From Paralvinella palmiformis (taxonomy: Eukaryota > Annelida > Polychaeta > Terebellida > Alvinellidae), in contig JAODUP010000570.1 in NCBI GenBank assembly GCA_025642065.1, positions 723,501-787,500 on the forward strand: a stretch of DNA of 64,000 nt, given 5' to 3'. The notes beneath the pieces were generated by a model. The model was given only the letters and a program-made list of their open reading frames with translations, searched no databases and was not told the DNA's origin. Positions 1 to 12,300 of the stretch are shown here, piece by piece. Numbering within the stretch: the stretch's first letter is position 1; the number at the start of each line of letters is the position of its first letter. The position numbers and the translations under genes were made by a program.

Positions 1-34
1 GGTGGCTGTAAAACACCAATCATCATCCAGCCAC
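1..34 (+). repeat. 3' tail of tRNA-derived SINE (family A)
   Basis: The window opens inside the 3' end of a SINE: a GTGGCTGTAAAAC-like stretch followed by CATCAATCATC-type tail sequence. The same tail ends the complete copies at 47.8, 57.3 and 63.8 kb. Confidence 0.6.
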
Positions 35-230
35 CATGCATTTATTACAAGATCAGTGCACTATAAAAGTTAGCTCTATCAATTGGATGTTTATAGGCAG
101 CTGAACTGGGATTTCCATAATTTATATGAAATTATACACATAGAATCATGTTGAACTATATCATTTAGGTACTGTATCACAGTGAGTTATACTGTAGGAA
201 ATAAACACTCATTGTACGCCTTAAACTTAA

Positions 231-758
231 AGGGACAGTCCACCCCCAGAAAATATTTTTAAATGTGTAATGCTTAGAACAGTAACCAACAAATCCACAA
301 TAATAATCACGAAATATACCTGATATCATAGATATAGGGAAATAATCCAAATTACTGGATTCGAAGGCGGGAAGGAGAAAACTGAAATGCTCTGATGTCA
401 CATTGGCACATTTGTAAGGTTCCTTCTGGCTCAAATTGATTTGGTTGTATATCATTCATGACGTAATTTTAACAAGATAATGCCGTTCAGTTCTGGAATA
501 ATTCTTTGCTCACACTTGTTTACATGCTTTTGTACTGGCTCTACAGACTTCAGGTCAACCAGATACGCTGAAGAGACGTCAGCATTCGGGAGATTCAAAA
601 TGGCGACGCCCACGAGCCATTAAAAGTCGAATAATCAGCAATTTGAACTGGATTATTAATATGTGGGTGATCGTTTACACATTTTGACATTATTTATGAC
701 ATTTGTGAGTATAGCTGTATTAGTCCTTAAAATTTTTAAATGAAGGTGGACTATCCCT
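231..758. mobile_element. TTAA-flanked MITE, copy 1 (full length)
   Basis: Terminal inverted repeats read AGGGACAGTCCACC at the left and GGTGGACTATCCCT at the right, each bordered by TTAA (227-230 and 759-762). A TTAA target duplication is the hallmark of piggyBac-type insertion. There is no coding capacity; the open frame at 177-455 is accidental. Related copies lie at 12,741-12,918 and 33,686-34,033. Confidence 0.75.
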
Positions 759-884
759 TTAAGAGGTGACACACTGTTGCAATCCTTACTTTTGTTGAAT
801 AATTATTTCTGGTATGACGTATCCAGTCATTCTACGTCCAGTCTATTTCTTGACTGTGCTTACATTCTTCAAAATATATTAGTT

Positions 885-1070
885 CTTAGGTAAGACTAAT
901 TATGCTGAAAAGACTTTATGAATCTGTGATAACGATAACATACAATGCTTCGTATATAATTAAATACGATGAAGTTTATTGTATTAAATTATGCACTGAG
1001 GCATTGTATGTTATTTGCAATACAGATTCATAAAGCCTTTTCAGCATATTTAGCCTTATCTATTATAAAC
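885..1070. repeat. Fold-back (long inverted repeat) element
   Basis: Arms of about 47 bases at 901-948 and 1001-1047 are inverted complements with few mismatches (ATGCTGAAAAG...ACATACAATGC). Pairing weakens but continues outward to about 885 and 1070. The loop is about 50 bases. This is probably a fold-back MITE; no protein is encoded. Confidence 0.65.
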
Positions 1071-1174
1071 TTATTACCTTTATTATAAACGTATGAAAAC
1101 CCTTCCTGTTAAATATCTTGGGTTATTACAACTAGGTTGTAGGTCTAATTAGCTGTGTCTGTAAAATCTTTTGG

Positions 1175-1245
1175 GGCCCCTCCATGGTCTAGTGGTAGTG
1201 TGTTGGACCACAGATCACTACCACCATGTTCAAATCTCGACATGA
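1175..1245 (+). repeat. tRNA-like head of SINE family A (fragment)
   Basis: An A-box-like TGGTCTAGTGG is followed about 40 bases later by a B-box-like GTTCAAATC, as in a tRNA-derived pol III promoter. The SINE body is missing, so this is a truncated copy and not a functional tRNA gene. Confidence 0.6.
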
Positions 1246-1981
1246 GCATTTCTGCAAATTTTGGAATTGATTATTTAAAAAAAATGAATTGGAATTGAGA
1301 AATTTTGAATTTGAAGTTTCCTACAAAATAAATAAATCCAAAAATTAATATACCATTTTTACAATGTTAACGCTTACATGTGGTGTTACCAATATACTGG
1401 AACCATAATGATATAAACACACCTTTGATGATTAGAAAATGTACTCTTACATGGGGATGCACCCAAGACTATGATCCACCACGTGATATAATACCTCTTT
1501 AGCTAAATGCGCCTTGTGGTTATGCTTGCGCTAATTTGACCATATTAACACTTACATGTGCTGGAACCAAATTGATTCAGAACTTTGGTTCCTTATATAT
1601 ATATATATATCAAATATGCACACTGACTGTGACATCGTACATGTGCATTTAACCAATTAAAATGGTCTGGATACCTTGGGCTCCACCCACAACACAGTGA
1701 CACCACCACATAGCATGCCTGTAATCTATAAAGAGATATTGCTATTTAGGAATGTATACCCCTTCAATGTTTAGAACAGGCAAAATTAAATTAAATCCAC
1801 AAATTAATTTACCATTTAATTTTTTAATTCAGAAATATTTCTTCCATGACACTCCTACTTAGAATATAACCTACTTTGTTTTCCAAGTAGGTACTCGGAG
1901 TATCTACTCATGGTAAAAAATATTAGGCAAAAAGAGTCGGAAAAAAAACCCGAATTGGAATTGACAAAATGGAATTGACGC
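1246..1981. other. AT-rich non-coding stretch with decayed repeats
   Basis: No exon or open frame of note. GGAATTGA-type motifs near 1262-1300 and 1930-1990 recur near 6200-6290 and look like the ends of an old DNA transposon. A short TA run sits near 1590-1610. Confidence 0.4.
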
Positions 1982-2096
1982 CATGTCTGGAAGATTGTTT
2001 CATCTTTGACTTTGCCTCATTCCCTTTAGAGGTTGCTCAGGCCAGTTAGTCTATCACATGCACAAAAGTGTCCGTAAACACCAATCATTGCTGTAA
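1982..2096 (+). repeat. Body of SINE family A (headless copy)
   Basis: This matches the post-tRNA part of the complete copies: GTTTCATCTTTGACTTTGCC, then a diverged GTCGCTCGGCCCATTTAGCC segment, then TGCACAAAAGTG and the tail. The tRNA-like head is absent. Confidence 0.6.
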
Positions 2097-2336
2097 AATC
2101 TTTCCTTTCGCGATGGACTCCGGATAATGAAAATTTTTATTGAAAAGAGTTGGCTGTCTCTCACTACTGTTTGTGTGTGTATTATAATAACAAATAATTT
2201 AATCAGTATGAGTGTGTGACAAAAGAAAATCTAGATATGTTGTTTTGATCATGTTTATTATGAAGAGAATAATTTTTAATTAGATACTTTTGAAATGATA
2301 GATTAACCCTTTTTTCCCTGTCATTGTCTCTTCGTA

Positions 2337-2424
2337 AACCATTATCCATACATCTTTTTATTATCTATTCTGTTGCTAAACCATTATCCATACATCTTTT
2401 TATTATCTATTCTGTTGCTATTTT
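2337..2424. repeat. Tandem duplication, 42-base unit
   Basis: Two near-identical 42-base units, each containing ATTATCCATACATC, lie back to back (starts at 2341 and 2383). Confidence 0.7.
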
Positions 2425-2698
2425 CATGCAGACAGTGTTAAATATACTTAGATAACACACCTATGAACTAACATGCTTTAGTTATGGGATGTATTATTTT
2501 TAAATGTGAACCTTTATGCCCGTCGTTACAAACTGACATTGTGTGACCTGATCTGGTTTCACGACACCTAGAAGCCCCCATAATGTACTCTTGGCATTAT
2601 ATTTTGTTTTTTTTAACGAATATTATCAGGTGCATTTCTTACGGTTATCATAAATTGTGCATGAGATCCTTCCCAGTGACGGTGAATTTCTTTTTCAG

Positions 2699-2902
2699 AA
2701 AAGGCAAATTTGGTTTCGGGTGCTTGCGTTCCACTTGAAAAGGCTAGTTTTAATTTAAATCAACTTAATCCAGTTATTGTAAATCAAAAGTTGCATTATT
2801 CAAACAGAATTCCAAATGTTCCAATTTTACAGGATTGTCTCCCATCTGGATTTGGAACAGTATTTCTTATCCATTGTCTTCTCCGTGACAACCTTGATGA
2901 TG
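2699..2902 (+). CDS. Candidate upstream exon of the DBF4 gene (uncertain)
   Basis: A 204-base open stretch follows a pyrimidine-rich acceptor (TTTCTTTTTCAG) and ends at a GTAAAT donor. It ends one base into a codon, which is exactly what the next supported exon at 3417 needs: the join gives a valine codon and stays open. The predicted peptide (including VPILQDCLPSGFGTVFLIHC) is not one I recognise as DBF4, so it could instead be a chance open frame or part of another transcript. No initiator ATG was found in it, so a start exon would lie further upstream. The splice signals and phase are seen; membership of the gene is inferred. Confidence 0.4.
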
Positions 2903-3416
2903 GTAAATAAACATTTATCAATAAGCCTAAGAATATATTGTTGCTTGGTTAATGCTGTTCATTTGTTCCAGGCTTCTACCATGGTGATTCAGGTTCACTG
3001 CAACTTCTGTGGTAACTAGTAGCTGCTGTGGTTAATGGTAGCTGCTGCGCAGTCACTCGGTCGACCTATTTAACCAGGATGTGGTTTTCTGCAGATCCAC
3101 AAGTCAAATCATGATATATGTTGGGCTATAACAACTAGTGGGTCATGAAGATAAACCCTGCTGATAAAAAAGGTAGTCATATTATTGTCCGTAGAAATCT
3201 AGCATTTTATTTATCAGTAAACAGTTCCCGATCAAACCAATTACAATTTGCTGATCTTGTCAATATTGATTAACGAGCTTTAATTATCATTAATATATTT
3301 GCTTCATTTTTTGAATAATATAATTTGTCCGAAAAATATTTTGCATCATTTAAACAGTTGTATTTAAAACATGTGGGTAATTTGTCTTATGTTTACAACA
3401 ATTGTCTATTCTCTAG

Positions 3417-3556
3417 TTAAGAGTAGGGTGAAAAAGGCTAATGATGGTCCTGCTTCTGTGGCTCATCGGCCACTGAGGGGGCGCAACATTTTCTTACATC
3501 TGTTGGGATGTCGTGGTGCAGACAAGTTTGAAGAGAATCTGAGATTGTTGGGAGCA
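3417..3556 (+). CDS. DBF4: DBF4 exon: first half of motif N
   Basis: The acceptor TTCTCTAG precedes 3417 and the donor GTAAGT follows 3556. The exon starts two bases into no complete codon (it needs one base from upstream) and ends in phase 0. It encodes RPLRGRNIFLHLLGC...LRLLGA, the first strand-helix portion of the BRCT-like motif N that helps DBF4 bind CDC7 partners and chromatin. Confidence 0.85.
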
Positions 3557-6500
3557 GTAAGTGTTAGCTTATTTTGTGGATTTAGTAATTAGTCCAAAGT
3601 GTCCATTGTCAGCTTTGGAATACCTTAAGCATCCTTTCTTTTAGGTGTAAATATTTATGGCTGTGATGCACCTACTCAGTTTCTCTATGTCAATTAGAAA
3701 ACGTAGTTATAAATGTTGTGTTGTTAAAAATACGTGAAAAGTTCAAATTCAGCAGAGTACTGATTCAATTTCACAAACCTTTTCATCTAAAAGTATATTT
3801 CCATAATACACAGAACACTAATTTTAAACATGCAAAATGGAACAAAATAAAAACACCCCTTTCTGCAATGCTATGTACCTTTGTGCAGCTTTTAAAATGA
3901 GATTCTATTTCCAGTTCGTGTTACACTGCATACAATTCCACACACCTCTGTTACATATCAGCTGGTTTCTGTCACTGTTACCAGTGTTGGAAATAAGAGC
4001 CGGCCCAGGGTCAACACTTCTTGACCCGGTGTGCATCAGTTGTCAGCCTGGTGGTCCTGCTGATATTCAACAAATAAAACGCTTAAAATATCCAGAAACA
4101 CTAATTATTCAATGAACAAACCCATGATAGTTACCCTGGAAATTTAAATAACACCCTTGCACATCGTTATTTGGGGAATGAACCCCCCCCCCCCCAAAAA
4201 GAGGATATTTTATTTAATCTGAAATACAGATGGATGTTTAAAAACTAAATCATTAGTTGCTTTGTATTTCACATGGTGAAAATAAGCTTATGGCTATTTA
4301 ATTTTCTTGACCTCACCACACCTACATTTGGAAACCCACTTCCGTTAACAATTATTCACCCCATCATGCATAAATGATCAACAATTATCCCCCTTGCCCC
4401 TGTACTAGTATTTTTAGCCTATACATTGCCCCCAACTGTTTTCGTACACTTCAAGCTTGCTTTGCGGTTTCTGGGCTGATATTCTCTTGCTTCACCTGGG
4501 CTAGGAACTTTTCACCAGGGCCGACAACTTTTAGTACTTGGTGTCTGATGATATTTTTAGGGAATTTCCAACACTGCTGTTACACAAGCTATATGTAAGC
4601 TGTAACATGTATATATTATATAGCTCCTCCTAATTGGCAATGGGTATCAGTGTAAAAACATGAAAACAACATAGTTACTGTCTGATTCCATGTCAGTTAT
4701 TTTAATTTTGTAAAATATTCAACAAAGACGGTGAAAGGTAAGTCCCACCATTGTCACTGAAAGTGTTGTCTGACGGCTATTTGTCAGATTCCAAGATTTC
4801 CTCTTGCACCATTATGTCCAAATCAACATTGAACTCTTCTTCACTTCTTCCACAATAAACCTGTGGAAATCTTCCTCGTTGTTATCACTTTTGTCAACGA
4901 GCACTCTCCAAATTGCCATCGGACCTTCTTCCTCCATCTTGATCTAGAAAACTTTGTTCGAAAAATCATAGAAATCATCTCACTCCACCAAAACACAAGC
5001 TGTAAACACGGAAATGAAGTCCAAGATCGGGGGCATTATTCCGTGAGATTTGCTGAATTGCATTGTGGGTAGCTTAGTCATAACGATGTCTGAAAAAGTT
5101 CGTCTACTGCACATGCACGCTAGGGCTCTGTACGGATTGCTAGCAGTAATGGCGGCTGGGGCGCTACAAGTACAAGTAACAATGGGTTAAATATATTGTA
5201 CAAAGACGGTGGTTAGATGGGAACAGGACATCAGTCTGTTTACACACGAATCACTTGAGGTACTGATTTATTCCTTCTGACAAACCACAAGTTATGAACT
5301 AAGATTGCGGTCTATACTGACAATAGGGCTAATGCGTTTTAAATCATGTGGGCTGATCAATAAGTTTAGTGGTGTACTGTGTTACAAAGCTGCAGAATTG
5401 GGTTTGAATCTTAGGGTTATGTGCGCCTTTGGATTGTTTCATTTGATCATATCAACCAGTTTATCATATAGCCTAATTCTGATTGGTGCCGTGGCCACCT
5501 AAGGCACCCAGTCACATACCCTTTTTAAGATGTTGCTGAAAATCCATTTGTTCTCCAGCCATTTTTTTTTTCTTAGTCAGTTTTTTATATATATATATCC
5601 CAATTTAGCTTTATACATATATTATTATGAAATAATCCTGTTATACTTGTTATATCTTATATGTTTGTTTTTTTCATAAGTTTTTGAACATGCTTTAAGT
5701 ATGAAAAGAGTGCTTTATAACTTTGTTATAATAATAACAATAATTTCTGAATTTCATTCATATCATAAAATAATACTATCATCATCTGTGTAGTGTATGA
5801 TCCTTACTAGCCGACTACCATTATATTAGTACAGGGTTACCATGTGTACTGGAAAACTGGGAAAATTCATTTTCCATATTGCCTGTGAAAAAATCTGCTT
5901 AGAACAAAAAACCTGTGAATAAATATTATGCCTGTAGAAGAAAACTTTGATTGTAGAAGAAAAAGAATACCGGTACCTAGTCTTGATAACACATGTTAGT
6001 TAAAATTTAACTAAAAGTAGGTGGATCAAACAGCTATAAGGGTGAGGAGGAGGTTGTACCATAAAAATGTCAATGATCGATCATACATTGATTAAATATG
6101 TTATACTTCTTCGCACATCTCTTGATTTATTAACTTTAAATCTTGTGTACTTGTTGTAGAAACTGGTAATTTTTTTGTAGAAAACCTCAATTCTAATTCG
6201 AAAATTTATCAAATCCATTTTATTTAAATAATCAATTCTATAACTGGAATTGCCCATCAATTCTAATTCCGGAATTGAATTGACCCCATGTCTGGTATGT
6301 GTATGAGTGTTTGCATACATACGCCTTAACTAATCAGACAACTTACCTCCCCAACAGTCCATTGAGAAATGTTTCAGCAAAGAGGTGAATGTACTTATAA
6401 CTAGCCAGGGAGCGGCCAAGGATTATGAACGCACTCGTACCAAAACGGTGGCAGCCTCCGGAGCCAGTCCCACCACTCCGAGTCCGTTTAACTTGGCCAG

Positions 6501-9358
6501 CATCAAGAGTGTAGACTCTCCACAGCCCGAATCGCCTGGCGATGTTACATGTAAAAAGCCTGTAAGTAATAATTTTTTTGTATCAAATGTAAAATATTAT
6601 ATTTTATGCGTTATGGTGAATAATCGGAACTGAATAATCCGAACCGATGGATAGAACCGCTTTTGTCATGTCAAAATTTGTTTTGTTTGAAACAGCGCAT
6701 TGTCGATTTAAAAATGCTATATTTCTTTTCATAAACTTTTTAAAAAAATGGGAAGTATTCTCATACCTTGTCATCATTTTTAATATACAAAGTGTAACAT
6801 ATATATGGTATCAGTTGACTTAATTTGTTAGAACTACATAAATGTGAACTACAACAGTTTAAACCATGATTATTTACTGCCATTGTGAAAATATTTGTTT
6901 GTTATTGGAAATCGTGCTATTTTTTATATTTTTGTTGTATGCTTTAAACATTATAATGGCTGCGGTTTGTTTCTAGGTCAAATAAATAATAATTGGGAAA
7001 CATTTTATAATTTGTAGCATGTTATTGTCCAGTTATAGCCTGTTACTTCTGCAGTGACTTGTCTGGTTACCTGTAAAATCTTTCAATGTGAACAGACAGA
7101 ACACAAGTCTTTTTATCATTGCATAATTTCTATTCAGATGGTCAGATTCCATTTTAAAATGTCAATTTCATGTTGTGTTATCTATTTTCGGCAATTGGGG
7201 ACTCAGTTAGTTTTATAGTATTGCACTACAAACCTTCAGTGTGTGGGTTAAAATCTAACTCTGTGTTTGTTTGTGGGGTGTTTCCCTAGAGGTGACCTCT
7301 TGGCCAGATGCAACAAGCATCGATGCTAAATAACTACCTCTAATTCAGTGTTTTCTTCAATTGCCTGGAAAGGTCCACAGTATGGTAATGTCTAGGGATA
7401 CAAGTAATGTATCTCTGGGCTGAATTGTTAACATCATTATTTGATGCTGATAATTTGGTTCCTGCTTTGCACATAGCCAGAACCAAACTGATCATAAACA
7501 GCAATATTTGCCAACTATGGCAAGTTGTTTTTGTAGTAACTGATTATTTAATAATTTTCTTACAGCTAACAAGAGGCCAATCAATTGCTCTGAGAGCTAC
7601 AAGGGTGAGTGAAATTATTTCTGAATGAACCTCATATTTTTGTTAACTTACCATTCAGATCTCTTTTTTACACTTTACCCGCTATTATTCTGTATATGTT
7701 CAAGTGATTTGAGAGTAACCAGAGTGCTTTCACCTTTCTAACATGCTGCATCAATCTCAGGAATGTTGAAATATGGTCCAACAGTCATTACTAAAGCCGA
7801 GTAGTACTTCATGGTACCATCAGAGGTCTTTAATTGGTGATTTATGTTTAATAATAAGTTTGAACATTTCACATGGATGAATTAAATATGTTAAAAATTG
7901 TGGAGCACTATAGTCTTTGTTAAGAGAAATTTAATTTGACGTGTTAATTTAGTAAAACTCAGGTTTATCACAAGTTTAAAGAATGGTCCACTTTTATTTC
8001 AGATTTGCAGGATTAACACAAATATGTTCATGCAAATGTTAAATGATGTCAACATATAATCATGATTAACCGCATAATAAAAAATCCAGTTGAAAGTGCA
8101 AATTTAACTCTTATATGGGTGACACACACCGTTTTGAAGCCAGATGCTTTCCAAAACTGACATTACTATGTACGTGCTGCTTGTATGGACTGACTATAAC
8201 TATGAGAACAAGCGTCACATAGCATTATAGTTTTGGAACAGAATTGTATTTATAAATATTATAGCAAAATTGATGAAAAGTCACAAAGTTAGCTTAGCCA
8301 AAGCATATGCGACCTGACCCGATCTGGTACAAGATGGCTACGTGGAATCTGTAATGGCCACCCTCCAGTCATTTGGAGTATTTCATTATTATAATGAGAT
8401 ATTCCAAATGATTATATCCTTAATGTCTTGTATAGTCTGGGAACATTATTGTTAGAGTGAACTATTTCTTTTACCCAGCAGGCTGGGTTAAACCAACTTA
8501 ACACCATCTCCTTTATTCACCTACATTCTTTTCCTATTTAAATCTAGTATATTTTGACATGATGACATCACTAAATAGAACCAAATGCAGTCACGATATC
8601 AGGTTAATTTATTTGGTTTAACATAACCTGGGATGAGAGTTTTCCGGTTTTTCCAGAGCCAGTAATAAAGTTTTTAGGAATGGGTCAGACTGATGGTTTG
8701 AAAAAAGTTCTGCCACAAAAGTCATGTTTTATCTGTACAAAACCCAAATCTTCCCCTCCACAGCCCCAGGTGTATATGGCTCACTTCATTTCCCGATTTC
8801 CTTCCCCGCTTTTCAGGGTTTTTGTTTAAAAATATTTCACCATTGTTTACAGAATGCTGGCTCTGGTGATGTAATTGAAAATGCCAGACGATGGAAGATT
8901 AAAATCATACACATTGATCGTGAGTATTTTTGATGATGATGGCTGAGTAGATAGTGCTTGAACTGATGGCCGGTGAAAAGATCCTTGTTTGAAGCCCTTA
9001 TATTTTTGTTGATTTTCTTGTGCTCGCTTATTTACCTAATGTGTAGACCCGAAAAGAAAAATGATTAACTGAGTACACAACTAAGGACTGCGTTATTTGT
9101 GGGCCTCGTTAACTGCATGTAAGGTGGGTGATAATCAGGGCAGTTGTTGAATAGCATCTTTATGCTCAACATTTGCCCTGTGCATAGGAATACTTTGTAA
9201 AATCGGATGGTTTAAAACTGCAACCCTCCAGATTGTGGCTATAAAAAACAATCGTCATTATCATGTGTCATTTTTTTTACAATTTAGTAATGGTCTTGTA
9301 TTTTGATGTCTAATCCTAGAACTGTCTCATGAAGTTATAATTAACCAAGTGATGTTTT

Positions 9359-9397
<39 letters not shown>

Positions 9398-12300
9398 TTC
9401 ATTAATGAATAGACTTATAGACTATTGTAACTCCCTGTTATATGGCATATCTGATTATAACATTAATCGCCTTCAGCGAATTCAGAATAGTGCAGCTCGC
9501 ATTGTAACAAATACTAGAAAATATGATCATATCACCCCAATTCTTCAAAAACTACATTGGTTACCTGTTAGACAGCGTATCCATTTTAAGATTCTGTTAA
9601 TAACTTATAAATCTATTAATGATATGGCGCCAGAATACCTGTGTGAACTGGTTTCCATTAGAAAGTCATTCCGAAAACTCAAGTCATCCAGTCAGATACT
9701 ATTGCAGGTGCCAGTGTCTAGGCTCAAGTCATATGGTGATTGTGCTTAGTGTTGCAGCCCCCACTTTGTGGAATAAGTTGCCGGCAAATATTAGAAATGT
9801 GTCGTCTCTTGGAAATTTTAAGTCTCTTCTAAAAACACACCTATTTAAGGTAGCTTTCACAAATAAATAATTATTATCTTTTAAATCATTACAGGGTTTT
9901 ACAGACATTATTTGGGTATTATATATTACATATTATTTGTACAGCGCCTTTGAATGGCTCCTGCTAGTAAGGGCGCTTTATTAAATATACATTATTATTA
10001 TTATTCATTAATGCGCCTTAGGGCACAATTCTAATTTAAAACATTTTCTGATCAGTTTTTTGTTGTTGCATGTTCTTGTTAACAGAGGCTCAGAAATATG
10101 TACATCGTGAAATAGAAAAGATTCCTGTGTCTGATAGGGATAGAGGTCAAGAACGAAAGGTACGCATTCAGAGTTTTTTTTTATTGTGTCACACCTCGTG
10201 AGCCATCATGGCATCAAGACTTTGGTGTTTGTCCGAATCTCTGCTCTCTCTTTACTTGTTTCTCATTTTATTGCAGAATTCCAAAGGCTCCGGATCAAAA
10301 CATAAAGGTGAGTTATATGTTTCTCTATTAGCTTGATTGACATTGATCATGTTACAGTCAGCTTGTTGATTGGTATTTGGCTTTATAGATTACCAGAGGT
10401 ATGTTCGTTATGTAGTGATCGCGTTCCTGTCTATATTTTCTTCTACCATTCACTGTCACTGATCATCACTTGGATCGTGACAGGATTACAGCACAGTGGT
10501 GGGATTTTATCTTTTTCAAGGCTGGTCCATTTTTTATTGGGTCTTTAGTAAAAATTTGGTTCACTGAGGCGAGTGAGCAGGGCATCATGGCAAATCTACT
10601 ACTTTGTTTTGCTTTTATTGATGGCCGAAGTTTTAGTGCAGCCTAAACTGTTTCCCTCACGTTCTTCCAAAAATGAATCAAGATATCACACACTAGTCTA
10701 AAAATATGATTTAATTAGAAACTGAAATATTTTCAATGCTAAACAGCAAAATATAAATTGATCAAATATTGAATACCATCCTGGTACAGTAGGCTCCCAT
10801 TATAATGCAGATGTTGGGGCCTACAAGCTGTCAACTGTGTTATGGGTGGATGTATTCATGTCCATGTATTCACCTCTTGTGCATCACCCTTGAAGATTAC
10901 ATACAACTGTTTATTTAATAAATGTTCTCAGTAATTGTTTCATTATTTTTTCTTGCCTGAATATTTGTGCGGGAAATTAAATCTTTCTGTAAAATTGCAC
11001 AAAAAGTAACAGCCACGTTTTATTGGTGATATTCACCTGCCAAAAATAGTTCATGTTTTTCAGATGAAGGTAACAAATATATGGACCAATTAATGAACGT
11101 TCATTGGTGCATGTGCACAAATAAATATCTGTGAAAATGTATTTGTTTGTGTATCTGCTTTTGTAATAAAAACAGTTTGTAATTTCCCTGGTTTGTGCAC
11201 AGGAGTAGAGTAGCATGGTCCTTGTTCTTTTTTTAAACTTTGTGCTTATGCTCTACAATCTTCAGAGATAGGGTCTTGTCTTGTAGCACCTTGTAGTAAA
11301 GGTAAAGCATGATTTCATCAGCATTGTATATATGATCAAAACAGAGGTCTTTTCTACACAAAATATGATGCCTGATTTCAATAAATAAAACATACACAAT
11401 AGCTGTGAATTAACCAAAAGAATTAAACTTATTTAGTGGGTGGAGTCGCACAATAAATTAGGGTTGTGATTTGGCTGATTGAGCCAAGATGGGTAATTTG
11501 TGGCTGTTGGCTATGTTTGTTTATTTACGTGTGAATTACAAACTGTGAAAATGTGTTTATTATTATTTCAAAAAATTTGCTTGGTCAGTAGCAGGTTTCA
11601 TACCATTTCACAGGAAATGCACTGTCATGTATCCCACAAATTGGGGTCCAAGGTCTGACCATGTTATATCCAATTTGGTATTATATTGGTCCACATTATA
11701 ATGGGGGCCTACTGTATTAATATAATACCAGGATAATTTTACACTCTCCCTATAAGACATATTAATAAGGGTAATTAATATGGATTATGCTGATACATGT
11801 ATTTACAATGACTGGCAAACTGTGGCGTATCCAAAATTACTTTATATACTTATTTATAAGTGGATCTCGTATATAAGATGGGGTCAGAATATCTACAAAT
11901 ATCACGGGAAACTGTCTAACTTGAATATAAGACTAGGCAGAAATTGCAACCTTTTAAAGAAGTTATTTTCATAAAGATTTCGTTTTCTTTTTGACCTGGC
12001 ATGTTGAAATTATCAAGAGTGTTGAACTAGTGGTAGAGATGTGTGTGTGTAGAACTGATTTCACAGCCAAAGACATCAGTGGTGAAGGCAGCTAAGTAAA
12101 CTGAAGTTGTTAATTATTGATGGTACTCACTGCTTTATGTTTTTAAAACAGCAAAGAAAACAACTTAAAATACAAAACTAGTGTTGTATATATATATATG
12201 TGTGTGGTGTTTTTGTTTGAATTACAAACTGAAAACGTGTTCAATATTATTTAGAAAATTTCAACGGTCATGTCATTTCACATAAAAATGCTCTGTCGTA

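Larger units (their letters stand above)
8920..10085 (+). other. DBF4 intron (1.2 kb) containing a LINE fragment
   Basis: About half of this intron is the 5'-truncated LINE at 9395-10004 with a TA microsatellite directly in front of it. The rest is unique AT-rich DNA. Confidence 0.6.
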
